Assembly (NCBI RefSeq): GCF_014859525.1
Contig: NZ_JACUUB010000001.1
Coordinates: forward strand, 96,361-160,360
Direction of reading: 5' to 3'
Length of the DNA: 64,000 nucleotides
Source of the DNA: Marinobacter sp.
GTDB lineage: Bacteria; Pseudomonadota; Gammaproteobacteria; Pseudomonadales; Oleiphilaceae
In this document: piece by piece, positions 30,680-42,075 of the stretch
Position numbering within the stretch: the stretch's first letter is position 1
Layout: every line of letters starts with the position of its first letter
Made by a program: the position numbers and the translations under genes
Notes under the pieces: generated by a model
The model's input: the letters and a program-made list of their open reading frames with translations, nothing else
What the model was told of the DNA's origin: nothing
The model's database searches: none

Positions 30680-30706
30680 GAAAAAGGGGCCCCCGAAGGA
30701 GCCCCT
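30680..30706 (-). terminator. putP: Terminator after putP
   Basis: On the minus strand GGGGCTCC-TTC-GGGGGCCCC is followed by five T, 32 bp after the putP stop. Confidence 0.85.
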
Positions 30707-30737
30707 GATTTTGTCAGAGCATTATAACCGCTCTCGA

Positions 30738-32228
30738 TTACCGAGTGATGTGCTGGTACTCACCGGAATCCTTGGTCGCCAGGCTGACCACAACAATCGC
30801 GATCATGGCGATAATGAAGCCCGGAATGATCTCATAGACGCCAGGGCCGCCCATGAAGCTGCCGTTCCAGCCCAGAGAGATCCAGACAATAACGGTACCG
30901 GCACCGGCGACCATACCTGCGATCGCGCCCGCACCATTGGTGCGTGACCACATCAGCGACAGGATAATCAGAGGACCAAAGGCAGCGCCAAAGCCTGCCC
31001 AGGCGTTACTGACCAGAGCCAGAACCTGAGAGTTTTCATCGGACGCAATGACAGCGGCAACAAGACCGACCAGGACAACACAAACCCGGCCCACGTTAAC
31101 GCATTCTTTATCAGTAGCCTCTTTACGCAGGAACAGGCGGTAGAAGTCCTCGGTCAGTGAAGACGAAGACACCAGCAGCTGACTGGAGATGGTGCTCATG
31201 ACCGCAGCCAGCAACGCCGCATACAGGAAGCCAGTGATCAGCGGGTGGAACAGCAGGTCGGCCAGGATGATAAAGATGGTTTCAGGATCTGCCACATCCA
31301 TACCGTTGCGGATCGCATAAGCGCGCCCGAATACACCCAGAGAAATGGCACCGATCAGGGAAACTGCCATCCAGCCCATGCCGATGTTACGGGCGATGGG
31401 TACATCTTTCAGCGTACGAATCGCCATGAAGCGCACGATGATGTGAGGCTGACCGAAATAGCCAAGACCCCAGGTAACCGCCGACAGCCAGCCGATAAAT
31501 GTCAGCCCCTGCGTCCAGGAAAGCAGCGTGGGATCGACAGAATTGAGAGTTTCAGAGGCCTGCGAGAAACCGCCGCCACCTTCGCCGAAGAGCACTACCG
31601 CTGGCATAATGATCAGCGCGAACATCATGATGCAGCCCTGAACAAAGTCCGTCATGCTCACCGCGAGGAAGCCGCCAACCACGGTGTAAGCCAAAACCAC
31701 ACCCAGGGTGATAACAATACCCACGCCGTAGTCGCTCAGGCCGCCAAAGTTGAAGATGCCGGAAAACGCACTTTCAAACAGCTTGCCGCCCGCAACCAGG
31801 CCGGACGCTGTGTAAACGGCGAAGAAGATAACAATAACGATGGCCGAGACCGTGCGCAGGGAAAGCGCCTGAGTCGGGAACCGGTTCGCAAGGAACGACG
31901 GAATGGTAATAGCGTTCCCGTAATGGACAGTCTGCTCACGAAGACGTGGCGCAACCAGGGTCCAGTTAATGAAAGCACCTACGAACAAGCCGATACCAAT
32001 CCAGGCAGAAGCCAGGCCAGTGACGAACAGCGCCCCGGGCAAGCCCAGAAGCAACCAGCCACTCATATCCGAGGCACCCGCCGACAGCGCCGCCACTTTT
32101 GGACTGAGGGCTCGCCCGCCCAGCATGTAATCTTCCGATGACGATGTGGATCTGCGCATGGCGTATATGCCAATGCCGATCATGATCGCAAAGTAAGCAA
32201 ATAGACTGATCCAAACACCAATAGCCAT
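30738..32228 (-). CDS. putP: Sodium/proline symporter
   Basis: 496 residues from MAIGVWISL, a sodium/solute symporter with about 13 membrane helices. Signature stretches are GASDMSGWLLLGLPGALF and the sodium-site region GLGYFGQPHIIVRFMA, which are characteristic of PutP. Imports proline with Na+. The ORF is open 11 codons upstream to 32261 but the internal ATG fits the family. No putA is adjacent; the AraC-family gene upstream may regulate it. Confidence 0.93.
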   Translation of the reverse strand: MAIGVWISLFAYFAIMIGIGIYAMRRSTSSSEDYMLGGRALSPKVAALSAGASDMSGWLLLGLPGALFVTGLASAWIGIGLFVGAFINWTLVAPRLREQTVHYGNAITIPSFLANRFPTQALSLRTVSAIVIVIFFAVYTASGLVAGGKLFESAFSGIFNFGGLSDYGVGIVITLGVVLAYTVVGGFLAVSMTDFVQGCIMMFALIIMPAVVLFGEGGGGFSQASETLNSVDPTLLSWTQGLTFIGWLSAVTWGLGYFGQPHIIVRFMAIRTLKDVPIARNIGMGWMAVSLIGAISLGVFGRAYAIRNGMDVADPETIFIILADLLFHPLITGFLYAALLAAVMSTISSQLLVSSSSLTEDFYRLFLRKEATDKECVNVGRVCVVLVGLVAAVIASDENSQVLALVSNAWAGFGAAFGPLIILSLMWSRTNGAGAIAGMVAGAGTVIVWISLGWNGSFMGGPGVYEIIPGFIIAMIAIVVVSLATKDSGEYQHITR

Positions 32229-32427
32229 AAGGCTCCTCCGGTTTAATGAGTCGGATAACATCCGCTCTTAAGGCACAGACTTGGCATGCCGGCCTGCGCA
32301 CTGTGCCGTTTTTCTTGTTTACCCAATATCCATCCGAATTGGAGGAGGCAGAACCCCCGCACAGCTCCTGACAAACCTGATTATTGTTCACTCCATCACG
32401 ACAAAAGTTGCCGGCCAAAAGTGCAAT

Positions 32428-32506
32428 CCTACAGAAACATTAAGTTAGTATTACTACCGACCTACGGCTTACAAAATCCTACGATTCTTTTACAGAATTC
32501 TACGGG
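32428..32506. repeat. Repeated CCTACG-type motifs upstream of putP
   Basis: The 300-bp gap 32229-32528 contains four direct copies of a short motif: CCTACAGAA (32428), CCTACGGCT (32461), CCTACGATT (32478) and TCTACGGGA (about 32499). They cluster just after the AraC gene stop and 200-270 bp before the putP start. They could be binding sites for the AraC regulator. The rest of the gap shows only an AT-rich stretch and no further gene. Confidence 0.4.
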
Positions 32507-32528
32507 ACTCCCAAAATTAGAGCCTGTT

Positions 32529-33308
32529 TCACGCAACGCTTCTATTAACCTGCAACTTTGACGGGGTTGTACCCTTATATTTACGCAATGCATTGGTCAG
32601 GGCACTTTGTGACGAAAAACCGGTTCGGTAACTGATTTCGGACACGGAAAGAGACGACGAGGCCAAAAGGTGAACGGCTTGCTCCAGGCGTGTCTGCAAC
32701 AGGAATTGATGAGGAGTGGTACCCGCCACGTCCCGAAACACTTCATAAAACCGGCTAACACTCAGGCACACTTCTCCGGCCATGTCCTCAACGGTAATCT
32801 TCCGGTGCAGATTGCTCAGGATGTAGCGACGAATGGCCTCGGGACTGATGACACTTCGATGGGTGATCTGGGCGGGGTGTTCAATGATTCGGTCTGCCAT
32901 ACAGTACAAAACACTGGACCCCAGATGTTGCTTAAGTGTGCTGTTCTCCGGCGCACGATCAAACTCATTAGCAACAAATTGGACGAAGGATTGAAGCCGG
33001 CCGTCCATTTGTACCGTTCTAGGCTTCTCAAAGACCCGCATCATCCGTTCGTAATCAGCGTGGGCGGGCGTGTTGATGGCGGGAGTAAGGGGGTCCAGAT
33101 TGATGACCAGAACGTGATTCTCGTCGTCGCCACAATAGTCGTGACTGGCATCAGTCGGCACTACACAAGCGCGCCAGGTATCCAGGTGAGCCCCGGTTCC
33201 GTCAACACTGAGATCGGCTTCCCCCCTCACCCCAATAACAATCTGGTGGTGTTCGTGCCGGTGCTGGTGAGCGGCGATAGGAAGCTTCAGGAGTTTCGCG
33301 TTGAGCAT
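32529..33308 (-). CDS. AraC-family transcriptional regulator
   Basis: 259 residues. N-terminal cupin-like sensor (HQHRHEHHQIVIGVRGEADL, residues about 14-100) and a C-terminal pair of helix-turn-helix units (KITVEDMAGEVCLSVSRFYE, then LSVSEISYRTGFSSQSALTNALRKYKG). The His-rich start of the cupin may bind a ligand or metal. It lies 300 bp upstream of putP in the same direction. In P. aeruginosa an AraC-family protein (PruR) controls proline genes, so control of putP is a reasonable inference but unproved. Confidence 0.85.
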   Translation of the reverse strand: MLNAKLLKLPIAAHQHRHEHHQIVIGVRGEADLSVDGTGAHLDTWRACVVPTDASHDYCGDDENHVLVINLDPLTPAINTPAHADYERMMRVFEKPRTVQMDGRLQSFVQFVANEFDRAPENSTLKQHLGSSVLYCMADRIIEHPAQITHRSVISPEAIRRYILSNLHRKITVEDMAGEVCLSVSRFYEVFRDVAGTTPHQFLLQTRLEQAVHLLASSSLSVSEISYRTGFSSQSALTNALRKYKGTTPSKLQVNRSVA

Positions 33309-33395
33309 TAATGCTGCCGGCCGTTAATTGAGAATGTACATCAATTAAAGCAGATCATTACAAAAAGTGCACGAAAGCGAAAAAAAACGATATCG

Positions 33396-35106
<1,711 letters not shown>

Positions 35107-35110
<4 letters not shown>

Positions 35111-35925
35111 CCCAGTATTGCCGGTAAGCCGACGATTGTCGCAAGTCGCTGGTCGACAGGCAAATCATGTCCCGCCAGGTTGCGAACCGGCACCACACCC
35201 AGAACGCTGTTGGTAAGCCAAACACCATGACAGTTGTCGCCCACCAGATCCTCCAGCTGTAACGGAGCTTCTCTGACCTCCTGGCCAGCACTGTGCAGGC
35301 GAGCCAACACATGACGGCGCATGACACCGGCAACTGCAAGCGTTGACGCCGGCGGTGTTACCCATGTCTGGCCCGAGCAAACAAACAGATTGGTTCGCGT
35401 CCCTTCCACCACATGGCCTTCACGATTGCTCATCAATAACTCATAGATATCGCCACGAAGCTCCCTGGCCGCCATCACCTGCTCCAGGCGGTTGAGCGAT
35501 TTAATGCCGGCAAAAAGAGGGTTAACGGTTAAAGGAATTCGTGAGAAATCGACCACAACACCGCCGGGATCAACCGGAGCCGGGGCAGCGGAATGGGAAA
35601 CCATCAGATTCGGCTGAATACCAGGGTCCGGCCGATAGCCACGACCACCCGAGCCTCGCGTAAGCGTCAATTTGAGAATCCACTGACCGGTGCCGTACAG
35701 GTCAGAATACCGCAGTAAAGCCTGGTTAAAGACTTTCTCAAGTTCCGATCGAGCAACAGGAATGGCCAAGCGCCCGGCGTCCCGACTGAGCCTGTCAAGG
35801 TGGTAACCAAGCAGTGGCGAACGATCACCCGTGACAGACACGGTCTCAAAAAGTCCGTCCCCATAGGCAAGCCCCCGGTCGCCCGGGGGCGCGCTGCTTT
35901 CATCAGCCCAGTATAGGTGCAACAC
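35107..35925 (-). CDS. pabC: Aminodeoxychorismate lyase
   Basis: 272 residues from a GTG at 35925, PLP-dependent fold type IV. Typical motifs: DRGLAYGDGLFETV near the N-terminus, the PLP lysine in GIKSLNRLEQV, and NREGHVVEGTRTNLF. Makes 4-aminobenzoate for folate. The frame is open to 35955, inside fabF, but GAAGG lies about 10 bases before the GTG and the residues after it fit the family start; a TTG immediately follows and is an alternative. Overlaps mltG by 4 bp. Confidence 0.92.
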
Positions 35926-35932
35926 AGCGATA

Positions 35933-37180
35933 TCAGCCTTCGTAACGCGCCACAATCAGAGTGCCGTTGGTACCCCCAAAACCAAACGAATTGGACAGCG
36001 CAATACCCACATCCGCCTTCCGGTTCTTATGAGGCACGAAATCGAGGTCGCAACCTTGGTCCGGATTATCCAGATTGATCGTGGGAGGCATTACGCCGTC
36101 ACGCGTGGCCAGCACCGAGAATATGGCCTCAACGGCACCCGCCGCGCCCAGCAAATGACCAGTCATCGACTTGGTGCTGCTCATCGCGAGTTTGTCGGCA
36201 TGGGCACCAAACACCGACTTAACGGCGGCCACTTCAGCCACATCACCCACCTGTGTAGAGGTGCCATGGGCGTTAATGTAATCGATCTGTTCCGGCTTCA
36301 GGCCAGCATCACGGATGGCATTGCGCATCGAGCGAGCAGCACCGTCACCGTCTGCCGGGGGCGACGTAATGTGGTGGGCATCATCGCTCATACCGAAGCC
36401 AACAATTTCTCCGTGTATGGTGGCGCCGCGAGCTTTGGCATGCTCCAGTTCCTCGAGAACCAGCACGCCGGCACCGTCACTAAGCACAAAGCCATCACGA
36501 TTCTTGTCCCAGGGCCGGCTGGCTTTCTCTGGCTCGTCATTACGGGTCGATAACGCCCGCGCCGATGAAAACGCCGCTACAGAAGACCGCGTGGTCGCCA
36601 TCTCAGAGCCACCAGCCAGCATGACATCGGCATCGCCATAGGCGATCGTTCTGGCAGCATAACCAATGTTATGGGTGCCAGTAGTACAAGCAGTCACGAT
36701 GGCTATGTTGGGGCCTTTGTAGCCAAACCGGATAGCGGCATTCCCCGAAATCATATTGATCACAGACGCTGGCACGAAGAACGGAGACACTTTACGAGGG
36801 CCGGATTTCTCCATCAGAATCACGTTCTTTTCGATGTACTCCAGACCACCAATGCCGGAACCGATGGCAATACCCACCCGTTCCTTGTCGAGCCTGTCGA
36901 AGTGCTCCAGTCCGCTGTCATCAACCGCCTGCTGCGCTGCAATCAACCCGTAATGAATAAACGCATCCAGCTTGCGCGCCTCTTTGGTGGACAGGTAGGG
37001 CTCGATGTCAAGGCCTTTGACCGCGCCGCCAATGCGAGTGTTGTAGTCGGTTGCGTCGAATCGGTCGATGGGGCCAATTCCACTACGCCCGGCAAGAATG
37101 GCCTGCCATGAGGACTCAACATCATTCCCCACCGGTGAAAGCATTCCCATACCCGTGATAACAACCCGCCGCTTGCTCAT
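35933..37180 (-). CDS. fabF: 3-oxoacyl-[ACP] synthase II
   Basis: 415 residues from [15 protein letters not shown] with catalytic Cys165 (in TACTTGTH) and the two active-site His in NAHGTST and [10 protein letters not shown]. Elongates acyl-ACP and is important for cis-vaccenate synthesis. The ATG at 37180 has AGGTG upstream; a GTG 12 bp earlier is possible. Next gene after acpP, separated by a hairpin. Confidence 0.97.
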   Translation of the reverse strand: MSKRRVVITGMGMLSPVGNDVESSWQAILAGRSGIGPIDRFDATDYNTRIGGAVKGLDIEPYLSTKEARKLDAFIHYGLIAAQQAVDDSGLEHFDRLDKERVGIAIGSGIGGLEYIEKNVILMEKSGPRKVSPFFVPASVINMISGNAAIRFGYKGPNIAIVTACTTGTHNIGYAARTIAYGDADVMLAGGSEMATTRSSVAAFSSARALSTRNDEPEKASRPWDKNRDGFVLSDGAGVLVLEELEHAKARGATIHGEIVGFGMSDDAHHITSPPADGDGAARSMRNAIRDAGLKPEQIDYINAHGTSTQVGDVAEVAAVKSVFGAHADKLAMSSTKSMTGHLLGAAGAVEAIFSVLATRDGVMPPTINLDNPDQGCDLDFVPHKNRKADVGIALSNSFGFGGTNGTLIVARYEG

Positions 37181-37241
37181 AACTGTGCTCACCTGATTAT
37201 TCTGTCTGACTTCTGACTTGCATAACGCCCATACAGGTAAT

Positions 37242-37281
37242 AAAAAAGCCGCCCTTTTTGAAGTTCAAAGGACGGCTTTTT
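37242..37281 (-). terminator. Hairpin terminator between acpP and fabF
   Basis: AAAAAGCCGTCCTTT and AAAGGGCGGCTTTTTT arms (minus strand) with a short loop and a T run. Likely allows acpP to be made in excess over fabF. Confidence 0.8.
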
Positions 37282-37306
37282 GCCTGGCTATCTGGCTAGC
37301 AGAAGA

Positions 37307-37540
37307 TCAGGTATGTGCGACGATGTAGTCAATCGCGTCCTGAACTGTGCCCAGCTTTTCGGCTTCTTCATCAGGAATTTCAGTTTCAAATTCCTCTTCC
37401 AGGGCCATAACCAGCTCAACCGTGTCCAGTGAGTCAGCGCCAAGATCCTCTACAAAAGAAGATGTGTTCTGAACTTCGGACTCTTTAACGCCCAACTGTT
37501 CACAAACTATCTTCTTAACGCGCTCTTCAACTGTACTCAT
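37307..37540 (-). CDS. acpP: Acyl carrier protein
   Basis: 77 residues, very acidic. Phosphopantetheine attachment Ser37 in [14 protein letters not shown]. Carries acyl chains for fatty-acid, lipid A and other lipid synthesis. Between fabG and fabF, as usual. A short hairpin CCTGC/GCAGG lies in the fabG-acpP gap (132 bp), followed by a sequence that could hold an acpP promoter. Confidence 0.98.
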   Translation of the reverse strand: MSTVEERVKKIVCEQLGVKESEVQNTSSFVEDLGADSLDTVELVMALEEEFETEIPDEEAEKLGTVQDAIDYIVAHT

Positions 37541-37672
37541 AATGTCCTCACTTTATGTGTCAACCAAGCAATTCGATAATTGCCAGTTTAGTTTAAACCC
37601 TACCTGCAAACAAGCAGGGATTCTGTAAACATGTTGTGCGACAAGGGGTTGCACATCAGCCCGAAAACGAGC

Positions 37673-38416
37673 TTAACCCATGTACATGCCGCCATTCACA
37701 TGAATGGTTTCTCCGCTCACGTAAGCCGCGCCGTCGGATGTCAGGAAACTCACAACCGAGGCAACCTCACCAGGCTCACCTAACCGGCCTGCCGGTATGA
37801 TTTCCAGCATAGCCTCGCGTTGCTTATCGTCCAGTTTTTTTGTCATATCTGTATCAATAAATCCGGGCGCCACACAATTGGCGGTGATGCCACGGTTCGA
37901 CATTTCTTTCGCGAGGCTCCGGGTAAAACCCTCAACACCGGCCTTGGCAGCGCAGTAGTTGCCCTGACCAGCGTTACCCATGCCTGCCACAACCGAACTG
38001 ACGTTAATAATCCGGCCCCAGCGTGCCTTGGCCATACCGCGAAGCACCGCCTTGCTGGTGCGATACACACTGGAAAGGTTCGTTTCCAACACCGCTGACC
38101 AATCATCTTCTTTGAGGCGCATGAGCAGGTTATCACGAGTAATACCCGCGTTATTGACCAGGATCAGGGGCGCTCCGGACTGCTCTGCAATCTGCTTAAG
38201 CCCGGCCTCAATGCTGTCTGGCTCCGCCACGTTCATAACGATGCCGTAACCTTTGTAGCCGGCAGCCTGCAAACCGCGGGTAATAGACTCGGCACCTTCA
38301 GCACTGGTCGCCGTGCCCACAACTTCTGCACCCTGCTTTGCCAGCTCATGAGCAATAGCCTGGCCAATACCCCGAGTTGCGCCGGTAACCAGCGCTATTT
38401 TGCCATCCAAAGACAT
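37673..38416 (-). CDS. fabG: 3-oxoacyl-[ACP] reductase
   Basis: 247 residues, short-chain dehydrogenase. NADP-binding TGATRGIG at 11-18, NNAG, and the catalytic set Ser141, Tyr154 and Lys158 (INVSS and NYCAAKAG). C-terminus GGMYMG is typical. Reduces 3-oxoacyl-ACP in each elongation cycle. 15 bp downstream of fabD. Confidence 0.98.
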   Translation of the reverse strand: MSLDGKIALVTGATRGIGQAIAHELAKQGAEVVGTATSAEGAESITRGLQAAGYKGYGIVMNVAEPDSIEAGLKQIAEQSGAPLILVNNAGITRDNLLMRLKEDDWSAVLETNLSSVYRTSKAVLRGMAKARWGRIINVSSVVAGMGNAGQGNYCAAKAGVEGFTRSLAKEMSNRGITANCVAPGFIDTDMTKKLDDKQREAMLEIIPAGRLGEPGEVASVVSFLTSDGAAYVSGETIHVNGGMYMG

Positions 38417-38431
38417 ACACCACTCCGTTTG

Positions 38432-39370
38432 TTAAGACTGCCCGAATGCCGCTATTGCATTGGCAAGAGAATCAGGATCCTCAACACCATGCACAGGCAG
38501 GTTACGATCGATCCGCTTGATCAACCCAGCCAGTACTTTGCCAGATCCGCACTCAACGGCAACACTGACCCCCTCACCCGTCAACGCCCGAATCGAATCA
38601 GTCCAAAGCACGGGAGAGTATAGTTGCTTGAGGAGATTGGCTTTAAGCGTATCTGCATCCTTGGTGACCGAGGCATTAACATTCTGCACCAGGGGAATGA
38701 CAGCATCATTAAAGCGGACATCTTCCAGAGCCTCTGCAAGCTGCTCGGCAGCGCCCTTCATCAGGGCGCAATGGGACGGAACGCTGACAGGCAATGGCAT
38801 CGCCTTACGGGCGCCCCTGGCCTTGCAAGCCTCAATCGCGCGCTCCACAGCCGCAGCCGATCCGGCAATAACCACTTGGCCCGGGGCATTAAAATTAACC
38901 GCGGCGACCACGTCGCCGTTGGCTGCGTCTGCACAGGCGGCTACCACGTCTGCGTCCTCAAGGCCCAGGATGGCCGCCATACGACCCTCGCCAGCGGGCA
39001 CTGCATCCTGCATCAACTCACCACGAAGCTGCACCAGTTTAACGGCCTCAATAAAGTCCAGACTTTCCGCAGCAACCAATGCACTGTATTCGCCAAGGCT
39101 GTGACCAGCCAGATAGTCCGGCATGGGGCCGCCGCTCACGCACCATTGCCGCCAAAGTGCAATGCTGGCCGTCAACAGCACCGGCTGGGTAACCATGGTC
39201 TGATTCAGTTCTTCTGCAGGGCCATGCTGGCACAAGTGCCAGACATCAAAACCGAGAACATTAGACGCCTCATCGAAGGTTTCGCTGATCATCGGCCACG
39301 CTTCCGCAGCGGCTTGAAGCATGCCAACCGATTGAGAGCCTTGTCCGGGAAAAACAAACGCTGATTTCAT
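38432..39370 (-). CDS. fabD: Malonyl-CoA:ACP transacylase
   Basis: 312 residues from MKSAFVFPGQGSQ. Catalytic Ser91 in AGHSLGEYSAL, with the usual downstream His in the PSHCALM segment. Loads malonyl groups onto ACP. The frame is open 21 codons upstream but that part does not resemble the family. Between plsX and fabG. Confidence 0.97.
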   Translation of the reverse strand: MKSAFVFPGQGSQSVGMLQAAAEAWPMISETFDEASNVLGFDVWHLCQHGPAEELNQTMVTQPVLLTASIALWRQWCVSGGPMPDYLAGHSLGEYSALVAAESLDFIEAVKLVQLRGELMQDAVPAGEGRMAAILGLEDADVVAACADAANGDVVAAVNFNAPGQVVIAGSAAAVERAIEACKARGARKAMPLPVSVPSHCALMKGAAEQLAEALEDVRFNDAVIPLVQNVNASVTKDADTLKANLLKQLYSPVLWTDSIRALTGEGVSVAVECGSGKVLAGLIKRIDRNLPVHGVEDPDSLANAIAAFGQS

Positions 39371-39497
39371 AGGCGGAATCTTATCGTCATTGGAGGGTTT
39401 CTGGAGATTAGCCAATAGTACAATTCGGGCCAATTATCCGCGAATAAAGTTGCAAATGCGGGCCTACTTTAGTCTCAGCAGCCAGTCGTGCGGGGAG

Positions 39498-40502
39498 TCA
39501 CAACATCAAATCGTCGAGGCGCTCATTGATACGACTCGGCACTTCCAGCTCAACTTCGCGAACCGCCTGACGGAGTGCTGCCAGCATGGCTCGTTCATTG
39601 GCGTTGCCGTGACTTTTGATAACCACACCCTGCAGCCCCAGAAGACTGGCGCCATTATGGCGGGATGGATCCATCAATTGCAGTAGCCGCCCAATGATCG
39701 GGCGCGCCAGCAAGCCTACAAAACGGCCGTACCAGGAACGCGTAAAAGCCTGCTCGAGCAACTCGATCAATAAACCAGCCACACCCTCGCCGGTTTTCAA
39801 GGCGATATTACCCACAAAGCCATCACACACTACAACATCGGCCACGTCGCGGAACAGATCGCTGCCCTCTACATACCCTATGTAGTTGATCGTGTCGCAC
39901 TGAGCAAGCATATGTGAAGCAAGGCGCACCTGCTCATTGCCTTTAATTTCTTCTTCACCCACGTTGAGCAAAGCAACCCTTGGCTCCGACTGCCGACAAA
40001 TAGCCGACGCCATTAACGAGCCCATCAAGGCATACTGATAGAGATTTTCGGCGGTCGAATCGACGTTGGCACCAAGGTCAAGGACATGACAGCGGCCACG
40101 GAGTGAAGGAATAAGCTTTGCAATCGCGGGGCGCTCAATACCCGGATACATTCGGATAATGGACCGGCCAAATGCCATCAGAGCACCGGTATTACCGGCA
40201 CTGACACAGCCTTGCGCCTCACCGTCACGAACCAGTGCAAGGGCGATGGCCATCGAGGAATTGCGTTTGTGCCGGAGCGCATGAGAGGGGCGCTCGTTCA
40301 TGCGCACCACATCGGCAGCCTCTACAATGCGGATTCTGGGGTGGCCACCATGCAACAAGGCCTCGAGCTCGCTCCGGATTCCCACCAGAACAAGACTCAA
40401 GGCCTCATTTTCACGCACTGCCTCCAGCGAAGCATGGACAACCACTTCAGCGCCACGATCGCCACTCATGGCATCGATGGCGATGGTGACCGGTTTATTC
40501 AC
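39498..40502 (-). CDS. plsX: Phosphate acyltransferase
   Basis: 334 residues from the GTG at 40502. Opens with PVTIAIDAMSGDRG, and contains LGANVDSTAENL, NVGEEEIKGNEQVR and VVCDGFVGNIALKTGEG, all typical of PlsX. Converts acyl-ACP to acyl-phosphate for membrane phospholipid synthesis. An earlier in-frame GTG at 40520 is possible; the later one fits the usual family start. 43 bp after rpmF, in the rpmF-plsX-fab order. Confidence 0.95.
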   Translation of the reverse strand: MNKPVTIAIDAMSGDRGAEVVVHASLEAVRENEALSLVLVGIRSELEALLHGGHPRIRIVEAADVVRMNERPSHALRHKRNSSMAIALALVRDGEAQGCVSAGNTGALMAFGRSIIRMYPGIERPAIAKLIPSLRGRCHVLDLGANVDSTAENLYQYALMGSLMASAICRQSEPRVALLNVGEEEIKGNEQVRLASHMLAQCDTINYIGYVEGSDLFRDVADVVVCDGFVGNIALKTGEGVAGLLIELLEQAFTRSWYGRFVGLLARPIIGRLLQLMDPSRHNGASLLGLQGVVIKSHGNANERAMLAALRQAVREVELEVPSRINERLDDLML

Positions 40503-40545
40503 CGCTCGTCCATGCGTCACAGGTTAAAAAGGGTTCCCGACGATT

Positions 40546-40725
40546 TTACTCGTCGCGAGCCTCAATAACCTGCTTACCACGATAGAAGCCATCCGGAGAC
40601 ACGTGGTGGCGACGATGTACTTCGCCCGTTGTTGTGTCTGTAGACAGAGCGGAAGTAGGCAGCGCGTCGTGTGAACGGCGCATGCCACGCTTGGAACGGG
40701 TTTTACGGCTCTTCTGTACAGCCAT
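40546..40725 (-). CDS. rpmF: 50S ribosomal protein L32
   Basis: 59 residues: begins [20 protein letters not shown] and ends VIEARDE. Basic, with the conserved [11 protein letters not shown]. The zinc-binding cysteines of C+ L32 variants are absent, so this is the zinc-free type common in proteobacteria. AGGAG precedes the ATG. Between yceD and plsX. Confidence 0.97.
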   Translation of the reverse strand: MAVQKSRKTRSKRGMRRSHDALPTSALSTDTTTGEVHRRHHVSPDGFYRGKQVIEARDE

Positions 40726-40756
40726 GGTATAAGCTCCTGACTAATTTGCGAAAACG

Positions 40757-41314
40757 TTAGTGCTTGGTCGTTTTGAAACCCGCCAGCACGCTGAACGGAT
40801 TATCTTCTCTTTTCTTTACCTCGGGTTCGCTGGGCACTTTTGATGGCTCCAACGCCTCCAGATCTTCTTTTGCCGGGCACTCATCTCTTTCATGAAGAGG
40901 GAACGGCGGCAACACCAGTAACAGTTCATCTTCAACCATTGACCACAAGTCCGCCGTAAAATCCTCAAAAAGGAACGGCTCCAGCGTCTTGGGCAACCGT
41001 TGCGCCTGCTCATCGTTCATGACCAGGCCCAGATCAAAACTGGACGTTAGCGTAACCTGCATATCATTCATGCAACGCTGACATTCCAGAATCACCGGTG
41101 CAGACAACTCTCCCGACACTACTCTTCGGCGTTCGCTGTCCTGGTAAAAGGAGAGCTTTACGCGGCATTCGCTGCCATCCTGCAAACCCGGTACCGCTTC
41201 TCCAAAACGAACAAGACCCTCAAGTGGAATTACCCCCTCGAGTGTCGTGTTTTGCTCTGCCAACCGGGTTGGGTCAACAGATTTTGGCAGTTCGGCATTC
41301 GGTGCTTTGGACAT
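40757..41314 (-). CDS. yceD: YceD/DUF177 family protein
   Basis: 185 residues. Contains the family core LECQRCMNDMQVTL and the acidic VEDELLLVLPPFPLHERDECP, with Cys pairs that could bind zinc. YceD is conserved directly upstream of rpmF and has been linked to 23S rRNA metabolism in some bacteria; the exact role is not settled. First gene of the leftward rpmF-plsX-fab operon. Confidence 0.9.
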   Translation of the reverse strand: MSKAPNAELPKSVDPTRLAEQNTTLEGVIPLEGLVRFGEAVPGLQDGSECRVKLSFYQDSERRRVVSGELSAPVILECQRCMNDMQVTLTSSFDLGLVMNDEQAQRLPKTLEPFLFEDFTADLWSMVEDELLLVLPPFPLHERDECPAKEDLEALEPSKVPSEPEVKKREDNPFSVLAGFKTTKH

Positions 41315-41449
41315 AGGCGCGCAATTTTAGGGACGCGGCCCGCTGCTGTCAAAGACTTAATCGACTTTCTGGCAGGGCTTTCGCTCCGGGTAGCGGTATT
41401 TTACGATACAAGCTCCTTAAACACGCGCTAATCGTTATCAAAGGTAGCC

Positions 41450-42046
41450 ATGTCAGAACCTCGCCTATTGCTGGCCTCTTCCTCACCGTACCGCAAAAAC
41501 ATGCTGAAACGACTCGGGCTGCCATTTGACTGCGCCAGTCCAGATGTCGACGAAACCCCGAATCCCGGCGAAAGTGCCAGCACCCTGGCCCTGCGGCTCG
41601 CTATTGCAAAAGCAAGAGCATTGGCGCATCAGCACCCGGACACCATCATCATCGGCTCCGATCAGGTCGCCACCTTGGCGGACGGCACCCTGTTGAACAA
41701 ACCCGGCAATCATGAACGGGCCATGCAACAGCTTGATTGCAGCAACGGCAAGAGTGTCCGATTTATGACTGGCCTGGCCGTACTCGACACTCGCACCAAC
41801 ACACTGCAAAGCTGCTGCGAGCCATTTACGGTCCACTTCCGCAATCTAAGCCGCGAAGAAATCCATCATTACCTGCTCAAAGAGCAACCTTATGACTGCG
41901 CAGGCAGCTTCAAGATGGAAGGCCTTGGCATCGCCCTGTTCAGCCGTCTCGAGGGCCGAGACCCCAACAGCCTCATAGGACTGCCACTGATCGCCCTCAT
42001 AGACATGCTGATCAGGCTCGGTATCAACCCCCTACTACACCGCTGA
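41450..42046 (+). CDS. Maf-family nucleotide pyrophosphatase (YceF type)
   Basis: 198 residues. Family motifs LLLASSSPYRKNML, DVDETP, IIGSDQVA and LNKPGN. The segment YDCAGSFKMEGLGIALF is characteristic of the YceF subfamily, which hydrolyses 7-methyl-GTP, rather than the dTTP/UTP-specific Maf. House-cleaning of modified nucleotides. Divergent from yceD and convergent with sppA. Confidence 0.9.
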   Translation: MSEPRLLLASSSPYRKNMLKRLGLPFDCASPDVDETPNPGESASTLALRLAIAKARALAHQHPDTIIIGSDQVATLADGTLLNKPGNHERAMQQLDCSNGKSVRFMTGLAVLDTRTNTLQSCCEPFTVHFRNLSREEIHHYLLKEQPYDCAGSFKMEGLGIALFSRLEGRDPNSLIGLPLIALIDMLIRLGINPLLHR

Positions 42047-42075
42047 ACACTGGCTCAGCCCTCTCATTTCATTTC

